A stretch of 64,000 bases of DNA, from positions 1 to 64,000 of the forward strand of contig NZ_JAMOIE010000012.1 in assembly GCF_024448935.1 (NCBI RefSeq), in the 5' to 3' direction. Below, piece by piece: positions 42,497 through 51,011 of the stretch (position 1 is its first letter; the number at the start of each line of letters is the position of its first letter). Position numbers and translations under genes: made by a program. Below the pieces are notes generated by a model. The model saw only the letters and a program-made list of their open reading frames with translations. It searched no databases and was not told the DNA's origin. The DNA is from Stutzerimonas stutzeri. GTDB taxonomy: Bacteria > Pseudomonadota > Gammaproteobacteria > Pseudomonadales > Pseudomonadaceae.

Positions 42497-42573
42497 TTCC
42501 CTTAGGCAAACGCAGATAAATGCAGAGAGTGACAACCTGCCCGCGAGCCATTATGGTGCTCCACGCGCCTTGG

Positions 42574-42745
42574 TAGGCGTGCGATTAGGCGCGCCCGATC
42601 GAGCGCCCCGACTAGGCGTCCCCGACTAGTAGACGTCCCTGACTAGACGTCTCCCGACCAGCCGTCTCCCGACCAGGCGTCTCCTAGGCGTCTCCCGACT
42701 AGGCATCCCTGACTAGTAGGCGTCCCTGACCAGGCGTCTCCCTGG
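42574..42745. repeat. Imperfect tandem repeat of about 15 bp, CTAG-rich
   Basis: About eleven units of the form TAGGCGTCTCCCGAC (variants TAGACGTCCCTGAC, CAGGCGTCTCC, TAGGCATCCCTGAC) follow each other with units of 11-27 bases. There are six CTAG tetranucleotides, including ACTAGT twice and CCTAGG once, in about 170 bases, very unusual for Pseudomonas DNA where CTAG is avoided. There are no unique spacers, so it is not a CRISPR array. It lies 65 bases before the 8-oxoguanine deaminase gene. Confidence 0.8.
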
Positions 42746-42809
42746 ATCAGCAGACAGGGCATAACTGAGCTGGCTACTCTGAACTCAACCCTTCAGGAGA
42801 ACGCCGGCC

Positions 42810-44165
42810 ATGGCTGCTCATCGAATCTGGATCAAGAATCCCCTCGCCCTGTTCACCGCAAACGACCAGAAAGCCCCCGGCGGGCTGGTGGTCGAGAACG
42901 GCCTCATCGTCGAAATGCTCGCTGCCGGGGCCTCGCCCTCGCTGCCGGTGGACGAGACCTTCGACGCCCGCGAGCACGTGGTGCTACCGGGGCTGGTCAA
43001 CACCCATCACCATTTCTACCAGACCCTCACCCGCGCCTGGGGGCCGGCGGTCAACGAGCCACTGTTCAACTGGCTGCTGACCCTCTACCCGGTCTGGGCG
43101 CGGCTCACGCCGCAGGCGTTGCAGCTGGCGAGCAAGGTGGCGCTGGCCGAATTGCTGCTGTCCGGCTGCACCACGGCAGCGGATCACCACTACCTGTTTC
43201 CGGGCGGGCTCGAGGATGCCATCGATATCCAGGTCGAGGCCGTTCGCGCGCTGGGCATGCGCGCGATGCTCACCCGCGGTTCGATGAACCTGTCCAAGGA
43301 GAACGGTGGCCTCCCGTGCAAGAGCGTGGTGCAGGACGCCGAGACGATTCTTGCCGACAGCGAGCGGCTGATCGACCGCTACCATGAGCGCGGCGACGGT
43401 GCGCAGACCCAGATTGCCCTGGCACCCTGTTCGCCGTTCTCGGTCACCACCGAGATCATGCGTGCCTGTGCCGAGATAGCCGAAGCGCGGGACGTGCGCC
43501 TGCATACGCACCTGGCCGAGACCCTGGACGAGCAGGAGTTCTGCGCGAAGCGCTTCGGCATGCGCACCGTGGACTATCTGCAGAGCGTCGGCTGGCTCGG
43601 CCCGCGGACCTGGCTGGCCCATGGCATCCATTTCAACCAGGTGGAGATTCACCGCCTGGGCGCGGCCGGTGTGGGCATCTGCCATTGCCCAAGCTCCAAC
43701 ATGCGCCTGGCCTCGGGCATCTGCCACACCCTGGAGCTCGAGGACAAGGGCGCCATCATCGGCTTGGGCGTCGACGGTTCGGCCTCCAACGATGCCTCCA
43801 ACATGATGCTCGAGGCGCGCCAGGCGCTGTTCATCCAGCGCCTGCGCTACGGCGCCGAGAAGATCACCTCGCAGAAGGTTCTCGGCTGGGCGACCCGCGG
43901 TTCCGCGCGCCTGCTCGGGCGCAGCGACATCGGCGAGCTGGCGGTCGGCAAGCAGGCCGACCTCGCCCTGTTCAGGCTCGACGAACTGCGCTTCTCCGGC
44001 AGCCACGATCCCGTCGCCGCGCTGCTGCTGTGCGCCGCCGACCGAGCCGACCGGGTGATGGTCGGCGGCAAGTGGCGCGTGATCGATGGCCAGATCGAAG
44101 GTCTGGACGTAGCCGAACTGATTGCCAACCACAGTCAGGCTGCGCGGGCACTGATCGCAGGCTGA
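42810..44165 (+). CDS. 8-oxoguanine deaminase (amidohydrolase)
   Basis: A 451-residue metal-dependent amidohydrolase of the TRZ/ATZ group. Metal ligands are seen in PGLVNTHHHFYQTL (HxH), LHTHLAETLDEQ, WLAHGIHFN and LGVDGSASND (Asp). The sequence closely recalls the pseudomonad 8-oxoguanine deaminase, which converts 8-oxoguanine to urate plus ammonia, and it is the first gene of the purine island, feeding urate to PuuD. AGGAGA 9 bases before ATG 42810 supports the start. A cytosine or atrazine-type deaminase is the less likely alternative. Confidence 0.85.
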   Translation: MAAHRIWIKNPLALFTANDQKAPGGLVVENGLIVEMLAAGASPSLPVDETFDAREHVVLPGLVNTHHHFYQTLTRAWGPAVNEPLFNWLLTLYPVWARLTPQALQLASKVALAELLLSGCTTAADHHYLFPGGLEDAIDIQVEAVRALGMRAMLTRGSMNLSKENGGLPCKSVVQDAETILADSERLIDRYHERGDGAQTQIALAPCSPFSVTTEIMRACAEIAEARDVRLHTHLAETLDEQEFCAKRFGMRTVDYLQSVGWLGPRTWLAHGIHFNQVEIHRLGAAGVGICHCPSSNMRLASGICHTLELEDKGAIIGLGVDGSASNDASNMMLEARQALFIQRLRYGAEKITSQKVLGWATRGSARLLGRSDIGELAVGKQADLALFRLDELRFSGSHDPVAALLLCAADRADRVMVGGKWRVIDGQIEGLDVAELIANHSQAARALIAG

Positions 44166-44387
44166 ACGATGCCTCCTAACGGGGCGTCGTGCCGCAACAG
44201 ACCCAGGTTACGGCACGAGCCTCGACCCGCTTGACAACGCGGCGAGTTGCTCACTCGCCGCTCCGCCCACCCCCTTGCGCCCGTCGAGGCGAGCAGCAAT
44301 CTTGGTGTGGCTGAGCCACACTCAACATATGACAGACAAGCCAAAGCGGCATGCACATTGCTGCGAAAAAGTTCGCTCGTCTCCGCA

Positions 44388-44426
44388 CTGACTTTTGAGT
44401 CAGGAATTAGTTGACCGAAAAGTCAG
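44388..44426. promoter_or_regulatory. Inverted-repeat operator candidate upstream of xdhA (in 312-base gap)
   Basis: The gap 44166-44477 contains CTGAC (44388-44392) with GTCAG (44399-44403) as a 5-bp inverted repeat, and CTGACTTTT with AAAAGTCAG (44418-44426) as a perfect 9-bp inverted repeat with a 21-base spacer. Overlapping half-sites of this kind are typical of a regulator binding region just before a catabolic operon. The rest of the gap shows no gene. Confidence 0.45.
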
Positions 44427-44477
44427 CTAAGGCTAATTTCCACCGCCAGAGCCCAGAAAAACTTTCCGGAGGCAACC

Positions 44478-45926
44478 GTGATCCAGTTTCTCCTCAATCG
44501 TGAGCTGCGCCGCGAGCAGACTCTCGACCCCAACACCACGGTGCTGCAGTACCTGCGCGAATACCGCGGCAAGACGGGCGCCAAGGAAGGCTGTGCCTCC
44601 GGCGACTGTGGCGCCTGCACCGTGGTGGTCGGCGAACTCGTCGGTGATCGCCTGCGCTACCGCACCCTCAACTCCTGCCTGACCTTCGTCTCCGCCCTGC
44701 ACGGCAAGCAACTGATCAGCGTCGAAGACCTCAAGGACCAGGGCCGGCTGCACAGCGTCCAGCAGGCCATGGTCGACTGCCACGGCTCGCAATGCGGCTT
44801 CTGCACCCCGGGGTTCGTCATGAGCCTGTTCGCCTTGCAGAAGAACGCCGGCGCGGTCAATGAATACGATCCGCACCAGGCCCACGAAGCCCTGGCCGGC
44901 AACCTCTGCCGCTGCACCGGCTACCGGCCGATCCTCGAAGCCGCCGAACAGGCCTGCTGTGCCAAGCAGCCGGACCAGTTCGATGCCCGCGAAGCCGAGA
45001 CCATCGCCCAGCTCAAGGCCATCGCCCCGCGTGAAATGGCCGAGCTCAGCGACGGCGAAAAGCGTTGCCTGTCGCCGCTGACGGTAGGCGACCTGGCCGA
45101 CATCTACAGCGCCAACCCGGACGCACGCCTGCTCGCCGGCGGCACCGACCTGGCCTTGGAAGTCACCCAGTTCCATCGCGAACTGCCGGTAATGATCTAC
45201 GTCGGCCATATCGCCGAGATGAAAAAGGTCGAGGTGACAGCCAGCAGCATCGAGATCGGTGCAGCCGCCCCGCTGACCGACTGTTACGCCGCGCTGGCCG
45301 CCGACTACCCGGATTTCGGCGAGCTGCTGCAGCGCTTCGCCTCGCTGCAGATCCGCAACCAGGGCACGCTGGGCGGCAACATCGGCAACGCCTCGCCCAT
45401 CGGCGACTCGCCGCCGCTGCTGATCGCCCTGGGTGCCGAAATTATCCTGCGCAAGGGCGCCAGCAGCCGCACCCTGCCGCTGGAAGATTACTTCATCGAC
45501 TACAAGGTCACCGCGCGCCAGCCTGGCGAGTTCATCGAGAAGATCATCGTGCCGCGCGCCTCGCCGGCTCGCCTGTTCCGCGCCTACAAGGTTTCCAAGC
45601 GACTGGACGACGACATCTCCGCTGTCTGCGCCGCGTTCGACCTGCAGATCACCGATGGCGTGGTCGCCGATGCCCGCGTCGCCTTTGGCGGCATGGCGGC
45701 GATTCCCAAGCGCGCCGCGGCCTGCGAGGCGACCCTGAACGGCGCGCCCTGGAACCAGCAGACCGTGGAAGCGGCCTGCGATGCGCTGGCCGAGGACTTC
45801 ACGCCGCTGACCGACTTCCGCGCCAGTCGCGAGTATCGCCTGCTGGTCGCACAGAACCTGCTGCGCAAATGCTTCCTCGAACAACACGCACCGAAAACCG
45901 AAACGAGGGTGACCGCTTATGTCTAA
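44478..45926 (+). CDS. xdhA: Xanthine dehydrogenase small subunit (Fe-S/FAD)
   Basis: A 482-residue subunit that starts at GTG 44478 with GGAGG 7 bases upstream. It contains two [2Fe-2S] domains: plant-type ferredoxin CASGDCGACTVVVGE near residue 45 and the four-helix domain QCGFCTPGFVMS...CRCTGYRPI at about 105-155. An FAD-binding domain follows from about residue 190 (LLAGGTDLALEVTQ, LGGNIGNASPIGDSPP). It passes electrons from the Mo site on XdhB to NAD. It overlaps xdhB by 8 bases. Confidence 0.95.
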   Translation: MIQFLLNRELRREQTLDPNTTVLQYLREYRGKTGAKEGCASGDCGACTVVVGELVGDRLRYRTLNSCLTFVSALHGKQLISVEDLKDQGRLHSVQQAMVDCHGSQCGFCTPGFVMSLFALQKNAGAVNEYDPHQAHEALAGNLCRCTGYRPILEAAEQACCAKQPDQFDAREAETIAQLKAIAPREMAELSDGEKRCLSPLTVGDLADIYSANPDARLLAGGTDLALEVTQFHRELPVMIYVGHIAEMKKVEVTASSIEIGAAAPLTDCYAALAADYPDFGELLQRFASLQIRNQGTLGGNIGNASPIGDSPPLLIALGAEIILRKGASSRTLPLEDYFIDYKVTARQPGEFIEKIIVPRASPARLFRAYKVSKRLDDDISAVCAAFDLQITDGVVADARVAFGGMAAIPKRAAACEATLNGAPWNQQTVEAACDALAEDFTPLTDFRASREYRLLVAQNLLRKCFLEQHAPKTETRVTAYV

Positions 45927-48315
45927 CCACGTAACCACCCGCACCCAGGAAGAAATCGCGGCGCTGTTCACCCAGGATCTGGTCACCGGCGTCGGTCGCA
46001 GCGTCAAGCACGACAGCGCGCCCAAGCACGTCTCCGGCGAGGCGGTGTACGTCGACGACCGCCTGGAGTTTCCCAACCAGCTGCATATCTACGCACGCAT
46101 GAGCGACCGTGCCCACGCCCGCATCGTCCGCATCGACACGGCGCCGTGCTATGAGGTGCCGGGCGTGGCCATCGCCATCACCGCTCAGGATGTACCTGGG
46201 CAGCTGGACATTGGCGCCGTACTGCCCGGCGACCCGCTGCTGGCCGACGGCAAGGTCGAGTTCATCGGCCAGCCGGTGATCGCCGTGGCTGCCGACAGCC
46301 TGGAAACCGCACGCAAGGCGGCGATGGCCGCGATCATCGAATACGAGGATCTGGAGCCGGTGCTCGACGTGGTCGAGGCGCTGCACAAGAAGCACTTCGT
46401 GCTCGACAGCCACACCCACAAGCGCGGCGACTCGGCCACCGCCCTGGCCAGCGCGCCGCGTCGGCTGCAGGGTTCGCTGCACATCGGCGGGCAGGAGCAC
46501 TTCTACCTAGAGACACAGGTGTCCTCGGTCATGCCCACCGAAGATGGCGGCATGATCGTCTACACCTCGACGCAGAACCCCACCGAGGTGCAGAAGCTGG
46601 TGGCTGAAGTGCTCGGCGTTTCGATGAACAAGATCGTCATCGACATGCGCCGCATGGGCGGCGGCTTCGGCGGCAAGGAAACCCAGGCCGCCGGCCCGGC
46701 GTGCATGTGCGCAGTGATCGCACACCTCACCGGCCGCCCGACCAAGATGCGCCTGCCGCGCATGGAAGACATGACCATGACCGGCAAGCGTCACCCGTTC
46801 TACGTCGAATACGACGTCGGCTTCGATGACGACGGCCTGCTGCACGGTATCGAGATCGATCTGGCCGGTAACTGCGGCTATTCGCCGGACCTCTCCGGCT
46901 CGATCGTCGACCGCGCCATGTTCCACTCCGACAACGCCTACTACCTGGGCGACGCCACCATCAACGGCCATCGCTGCAAGACCAACCTCGCCTCGAACAC
47001 CGCCTACCGCGGCTTCGGTGGCCCACAGGGCATGGTCGCCATCGAGGAGATCATGGATGCCGTGGCCCGCGAGCTGGGCAAGGACCCGCTCGAGGTGCGC
47101 AAGCGCAACTACTACGGCAAGACCGAGCGCAACGTCACCCACTATTACCAGACCGTCGAGCACAACATGCTCGAGGAGATGACCGCCGAACTGGAAGCCA
47201 GCAGCGACTATGCAAAGCGACGCGAAGCGATCCGCGCGTTCAATGCCGCAAGCCCGATCCTGAAGAAGGGCCTGGCGCTGACGCCGGTGAAGTTCGGCAT
47301 CAGCTTCACGGCGAGCTTCCTCAACCAGGCCGGCGCACTGGTGCACGTCTACACCGACGGCAGCATCCACCTGAACCACGGTGGCACCGAGATGGGCCAG
47401 GGCCTGAACACCAAGGTCGCGCAGGTGGTGGCCGAGGTGTTCCAGGTGGATATCGAGCGCATCCAGATCACCGCCACCAATACCGACAAGGTGCCCAACA
47501 CTTCGCCGACGGCGGCCTCCAGCGGCACCGACCTCAACGGCAAGGCGGCGCAGAACGCGGCGCAGACCATCAAGCAGCGGCTGGTGGAGTTCGCCACGCG
47601 CAAGTGGCAGATCTTCGAGGAAGACGTCGAGTTCAAGAACGGCCAGGTGCGCCTGCGCGACCACTACATCAGCTTCGAGGAGCTGATCCAGCAGGCCTAT
47701 TTCGGCCAGGTCTCGCTGTCGTCCACCGGCTTCTACCGCACGCCGAAGATCTACTACGACCGCAGCCAGGCGCGCGGGCGGCCGTTCTACTACTTCGCCT
47801 ATGGCGCTGCCTGCTCGGAAGTGATCGTCGATACCCTGACCGGCGAATACAGGATGCTGCGCAGCGACATCCTGCATGACGTCGGCGCCTCGCTGAACCC
47901 GGCCATCGATATCGGCCAGGTCGAAGGCGGCTTCGTCCAGGGCCTGGGCTGGCTGACCATGGAAGAGCTGGTCTGGAACGACAAGGGCAAGCTGATGACC
48001 AACGGCCCTGCCAGTTACAAGATCCCGGCGGTGGCGGACATGCCGCTGGATCTGCGCGTGAAGCTGGTGGAGAACCGCAAGAACCCCGAGGACACCGTGT
48101 TCCACTCCAAGGCCGTCGGCGAGCCGCCGTTCATGCTCGGCATCTCGGTCTGGTGCGCGATCAAGGACGCCGTCGCCAGCCTGGCCGACTACCGGGCGCA
48201 GCCGCAGATCGATGCTCCGGCGACCCCCGAGCGCGTGCTCTGGGGCGTGGAACAGATGCGCAGGTTAAAGCGGACCGCGGCGGGGTCAAGCGCCACGGAA
48301 AGCGCACCGGCCTGA
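45919..48315 (+). CDS. xdhB: Xanthine dehydrogenase large subunit (Mo)
   Basis: A 798-residue molybdopterin-binding subunit. GGGFGGKETQAAGPA (Mo-pterin loop), AYRGFGGPQGMVAIEE with the substrate-binding Arg region, and the catalytic Glu segment KAVGEPPFMLGISVW near the C terminus are all present. It oxidises hypoxanthine and xanthine to urate. The family length is about 780, so the gene looks intact. Confidence 0.96.
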   Translation: MSNHVTTRTQEEIAALFTQDLVTGVGRSVKHDSAPKHVSGEAVYVDDRLEFPNQLHIYARMSDRAHARIVRIDTAPCYEVPGVAIAITAQDVPGQLDIGAVLPGDPLLADGKVEFIGQPVIAVAADSLETARKAAMAAIIEYEDLEPVLDVVEALHKKHFVLDSHTHKRGDSATALASAPRRLQGSLHIGGQEHFYLETQVSSVMPTEDGGMIVYTSTQNPTEVQKLVAEVLGVSMNKIVIDMRRMGGGFGGKETQAAGPACMCAVIAHLTGRPTKMRLPRMEDMTMTGKRHPFYVEYDVGFDDDGLLHGIEIDLAGNCGYSPDLSGSIVDRAMFHSDNAYYLGDATINGHRCKTNLASNTAYRGFGGPQGMVAIEEIMDAVARELGKDPLEVRKRNYYGKTERNVTHYYQTVEHNMLEEMTAELEASSDYAKRREAIRAFNAASPILKKGLALTPVKFGISFTASFLNQAGALVHVYTDGSIHLNHGGTEMGQGLNTKVAQVVAEVFQVDIERIQITATNTDKVPNTSPTAASSGTDLNGKAAQNAAQTIKQRLVEFATRKWQIFEEDVEFKNGQVRLRDHYISFEELIQQAYFGQVSLSSTGFYRTPKIYYDRSQARGRPFYYFAYGAACSEVIVDTLTGEYRMLRSDILHDVGASLNPAIDIGQVEGGFVQGLGWLTMEELVWNDKGKLMTNGPASYKIPAVADMPLDLRVKLVENRKNPEDTVFHSKAVGEPPFMLGISVWCAIKDAVASLADYRAQPQIDAPATPERVLWGVEQMRRLKRTAAGSSATESAPA

Positions 48316-48323
48316 AACTCAAT

Positions 48324-48388
48324 GGTGGGCTAAAGCCCACCCTACGAGCCACGCTGCAAACGACCCGTAGGGTGGGCTTCAGCCCACC
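48324..48388. repeat. Two inverted GGTGGGCT/AGCCCACC palindromes
   Basis: GGTGGGCTAAAGCCCACCCTACG (48325-48347) and, in opposite orientation, CGTAGGGTGGGCTTCAGCCCACC (48366-48388) lie between xdhB and xdhC. Each is a hairpin, and together they form a larger inverted pair. The CGTAGG end is shared with the 42.1-42.5 kb palindromes. Confidence 0.75.
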
Positions 48389-48456
48389 AAAGCACCATGA
48401 CCGCAACCCGGATGCGCCGGCGCAACCCCACGCTGTTCCGGCCCCTGGAGAACGAA

Positions 48457-49311
48457 ATGCACAACTGGATCGAAGCACTCGCCGAGCTGCAACACAAAGG
48501 CGAACCCTGCGTGCTGGTGACCATCATCGAGGAGCGCGGCTCGACGCCGCGCAATGCCGGCTCGAAGATGGTGGTCAGCCGTGAGCGCCTGTACGACACC
48601 ATCGGCGGCGGCCATCTGGAATACAAGGCCCAGCAGATCGCCCGCGAAATGCTGGAAAAGCGCAGCCGCGACACCCGCCTCGAGCGCTTCTCCCTCGGCG
48701 CCAGCCTCGGCCAGTGCTGCGGTGGCGCCACGGTGCTGCTGTTCGAGCCCATGGGCCAGCCGCAGGCGCATATCGCCGTGTTCGGTGCCGGGCATGTCGG
48801 GCGCGCGCTGGTGCCGCTGCTGGCCAGCCTGCCGTGCAAGGTGCGCTGGATCGATTCGCGTGAAAACGAATTCCCCGCCGAGATTCCGCGAGGCGTGGAA
48901 AAGGTGGTCAACGACGATGCGGTCGAGGAGGTGGATAACATGCCCGCCGGCAGCTACTTCATCGTCATGACCCACAATCATCAGCTCGACCTGGAACTGA
49001 CCGCCGCGATCCTCTCGCGCAACGATTTCACCTACTACGGGCTGATCGGCTCGAAGAGCAAACGCGCCCGGTTCGAACACCGCCTGCGGGACCGCGGCTT
49101 CCAGGCCGAAACGGTGCAGCGCATGCGCTGCCCGATGGGCATCGCCGAGGTGAAGGGCAAGCTGCCGGTGGAGATCGCCGTGTCCATCGCCGGCGAGGTG
49201 ATCGCCACCTACAACGCGCATTTCGGTGAAAAGGGCGGTGAAAAAACTGCGGATGGTGAAAAGCCGGTGCCGATGCTGGTTCCGGCATCAAGGCGGTCGC
49301 GCATGGGCTGA
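48457..49311 (+). CDS. xdhC: Xanthine dehydrogenase accessory protein XdhC
   Basis: A 284-residue protein that binds and sulfurates molybdenum cofactor before insertion into XdhB. The start ATG 48457 (MHNWIEALAELQHKGEPCVL) has GGAGA upstream. Hallmarks are EERGSTPRNAGSKM, the CCGGATV-like QCCGGATVLLF and the NAD-like fold FGAGHVGRALVPLL. It is separated from xdhB by a palindrome pair but is on the same strand. Confidence 0.93.
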   Translation: MHNWIEALAELQHKGEPCVLVTIIEERGSTPRNAGSKMVVSRERLYDTIGGGHLEYKAQQIAREMLEKRSRDTRLERFSLGASLGQCCGGATVLLFEPMGQPQAHIAVFGAGHVGRALVPLLASLPCKVRWIDSRENEFPAEIPRGVEKVVNDDAVEEVDNMPAGSYFIVMTHNHQLDLELTAAILSRNDFTYYGLIGSKSKRARFEHRLRDRGFQAETVQRMRCPMGIAEVKGKLPVEIAVSIAGEVIATYNAHFGEKGGEKTADGEKPVPMLVPASRRSRMG

Positions 49312-49324
49312 TATCGGAAGGCGG

Positions 49325-49562
49325 CACAGCTCGCAGCGTAAGCGCGCGATTGCCCACGAATGAGCTCAACGAGACAGGATCGCCAGCAAGCTGGCTCCTA
49401 CGAATAGAACCGAAAGCCTCTGGGATGATTCCGGGCCGATGCCACAGCTCGCAGCGTAAGCGCGCGATTGCCTACGAATGAGCTCAACGCGACAGGATCG
49501 CCAGCAAGCTGGCTCCTACGAATAGAACCCAATCCTTTGGAATTACCCGTTGATTCCGGGCC
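49325..49562. repeat. Direct duplication of about 118 bp with REP core
   Basis: A block beginning CACAGCTCGCAGCGTAAGCG at 49325 recurs at 49443 with only a few differences, period 118, and GATTCCGGGCCG ends both copies. Each contains GCCAGCAAGCTGGCTCCTAC, the core of the well-known Pseudomonas REP palindrome. It fills the xdhC-guaD gap, where no gene is seen. Confidence 0.8.
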
Positions 49563-49594
49563 GGAACACTTACACCACGATTTTGAGAACCACC

Positions 49595-50905
49595 ATGTCC
49601 CAAGCCAAAGCCTACCGTGCCGCCCTGCTCCACTGCCTCGCCGACCCGCGCGAAGGGGGCATCGAGCAATCCCATGAATACTTCGAGGACGGCCTGCTGG
49701 TGGTCGAAGACGGCAAGATCGCGCGCATCGGCCACGCTGCCGAGCTGCTACCGACGCTGGCAGCGGGCACCGAAGTCATCGAATACCCGGACGCGCTGAT
49801 CACCCCAGGCTTCATCGATACCCATATCCACTACCCGCAGGTCGGCGTAATCGGCTCCTACGGCGCGCAGTTGCTGGATTGGCTGGAAACCTACACCTTC
49901 CCTAACGAGGGCCGCTTCAGCGACATGGCCCACGCCCGCGAGCAGGCCGAGCTGTTTCTCGGCGAGCTGCTGCGCAACGGTACGACCACCGCGCTGGTGT
50001 TCGGCACGGTGCACAAGCAATCGGTGGACGCCTTCTTCGAGGCCTGCGAGAAGCGCAATCTGCGCATGATCGCCGGCAAGGTGCTGATGGACCGCAATGC
50101 GCCGGATTTCCTCACCGACACCGCCGAATCAGGCTATGCCGACAGCAAGGAGTTGATCGAGCGCTGGCACGGCAAGGGTCGCCTGCATTACGCCGTCACC
50201 CCGCGTTTCGCCCCGACCAGCACGCCGGAGCAGCTGACCCTGGCCGGCAAGCTGTTCGCCGAATTTACTGACCTGTACATGCACACCCACATCTCCGAGA
50301 ACAGGCAGGAGGTCGAATGGGTCAAGGAGCTGTTCCCCGCGCGCAAGGGCTATCTGGACGTCTACGACCACCACGGCCTGATCGGCCCGCGCGCGGTGTT
50401 CGCCCATGGCATCCACCTGTGCGACGACGAATGCAAGCGCCTCGGCGAGACCGGTTCGGCGGTATCGTTCTGCCCCACCTCCAACCTGTTCCTCGGCAGC
50501 GGGCTGTTCGACCTGGCCAAGGTCGAAGGCTTTGGCGTACGCGTCGGCCTGGGCACCGACGTCGGCGGCGGCACCAGCTTCTCGCAGCTCGCCAGCCTCA
50601 ACGAGGCGTACAAGGTGTTGCAGTTGCAGGGCCAGAAGCTCGATGCGTTCAAGGCGCTCTATCTCGCCACCCTTGGCGGCGCGCGGGCGCTGTATCTGGA
50701 CGACCGGATCGGCAACCTGCAACCGGGCAAGGAGGCCGACTTCGCCGTGCTCGACTACAAGGCGACGCCGCTGATCGACTACCGCCTGAGCCAGGCCACA
50801 ACGCTGCAGGAAAAGCTCTTCGCCCTGATGATCCTTGGCGACGATCGCGCGGTGAAGGAAACCTTCGCCGCCGGGGTTTCAGTACATAAAAGGGAAAGCC
50901 GATAA
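49595..50905 (+). CDS. guaD: Guanine deaminase
   Basis: A 436-residue amidohydrolase that deaminates guanine to xanthine, feeding XdhAB. The start ATG 49595 gives MSQAKAYRAALLHCLADPRE. The metal motif GFIDTHIHYPQ is near residue 85, and VGLGTDVGGGTSFSQL near 330 provides the Asp ligand. LYMHTHISENRQEVEW holds further His residues. A hairpin terminator follows within 6 bases. Confidence 0.95.
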   Translation: MSQAKAYRAALLHCLADPREGGIEQSHEYFEDGLLVVEDGKIARIGHAAELLPTLAAGTEVIEYPDALITPGFIDTHIHYPQVGVIGSYGAQLLDWLETYTFPNEGRFSDMAHAREQAELFLGELLRNGTTTALVFGTVHKQSVDAFFEACEKRNLRMIAGKVLMDRNAPDFLTDTAESGYADSKELIERWHGKGRLHYAVTPRFAPTSTPEQLTLAGKLFAEFTDLYMHTHISENRQEVEWVKELFPARKGYLDVYDHHGLIGPRAVFAHGIHLCDDECKRLGETGSAVSFCPTSNLFLGSGLFDLAKVEGFGVRVGLGTDVGGGTSFSQLASLNEAYKVLQLQGQKLDAFKALYLATLGGARALYLDDRIGNLQPGKEADFAVLDYKATPLIDYRLSQATTLQEKLFALMILGDDRAVKETFAAGVSVHKRESR

Positions 50906-50910
50906 AAATC

Positions 50911-50980
50911 GATAAAAGCGCTGGAGGCTGGACGAAAAAGCTGCTTTTGCGTCCCGCCTCAAGCCTCCAGCGTTTTTATC
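50911..50980. terminator. Bidirectional hairpin after guaD, with dispersed repeat copies
   Basis: GATAAAAGCGCTGGAGGCT (50911-50929) pairs with AGCCTCCAGCGTTTTTATC (50962-50980). Flanking A and T runs let it serve guaD (plus) and the convergent GntR gene (minus). The same words recur at 51009-51035 and at 5163-5193, so the hairpin is built from a dispersed repeat. Confidence 0.7.
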
Positions 50981-51011
50981 AGCCTTCCGCTTTCCGTCCC
51001 AGCCCTCAGCC

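Noticed and set aside
42574-42745. CRISPR array
   Set aside because: Units are 11-27 bases, tandem and variable, with no unique spacers and no cas genes in the window.
42984-44132. 382-codon minus-strand frame over the 8-oxoguanine deaminase gene
   Set aside because: Antisense shadow with no motif and no ribosome binding site.
44433-46076. 547-codon open frame on the minus strand across xdhA
   Set aside because: It is the antisense of xdhA, whose Fe-S and FAD motifs are unmistakable. Long antisense frames are expected in GC-rich DNA.
46507-48105. 532-codon minus-strand frame across xdhB
   Set aside because: Shadow of the molybdenum subunit; the composition is His/Val/Ala/Leu-rich without any domain.
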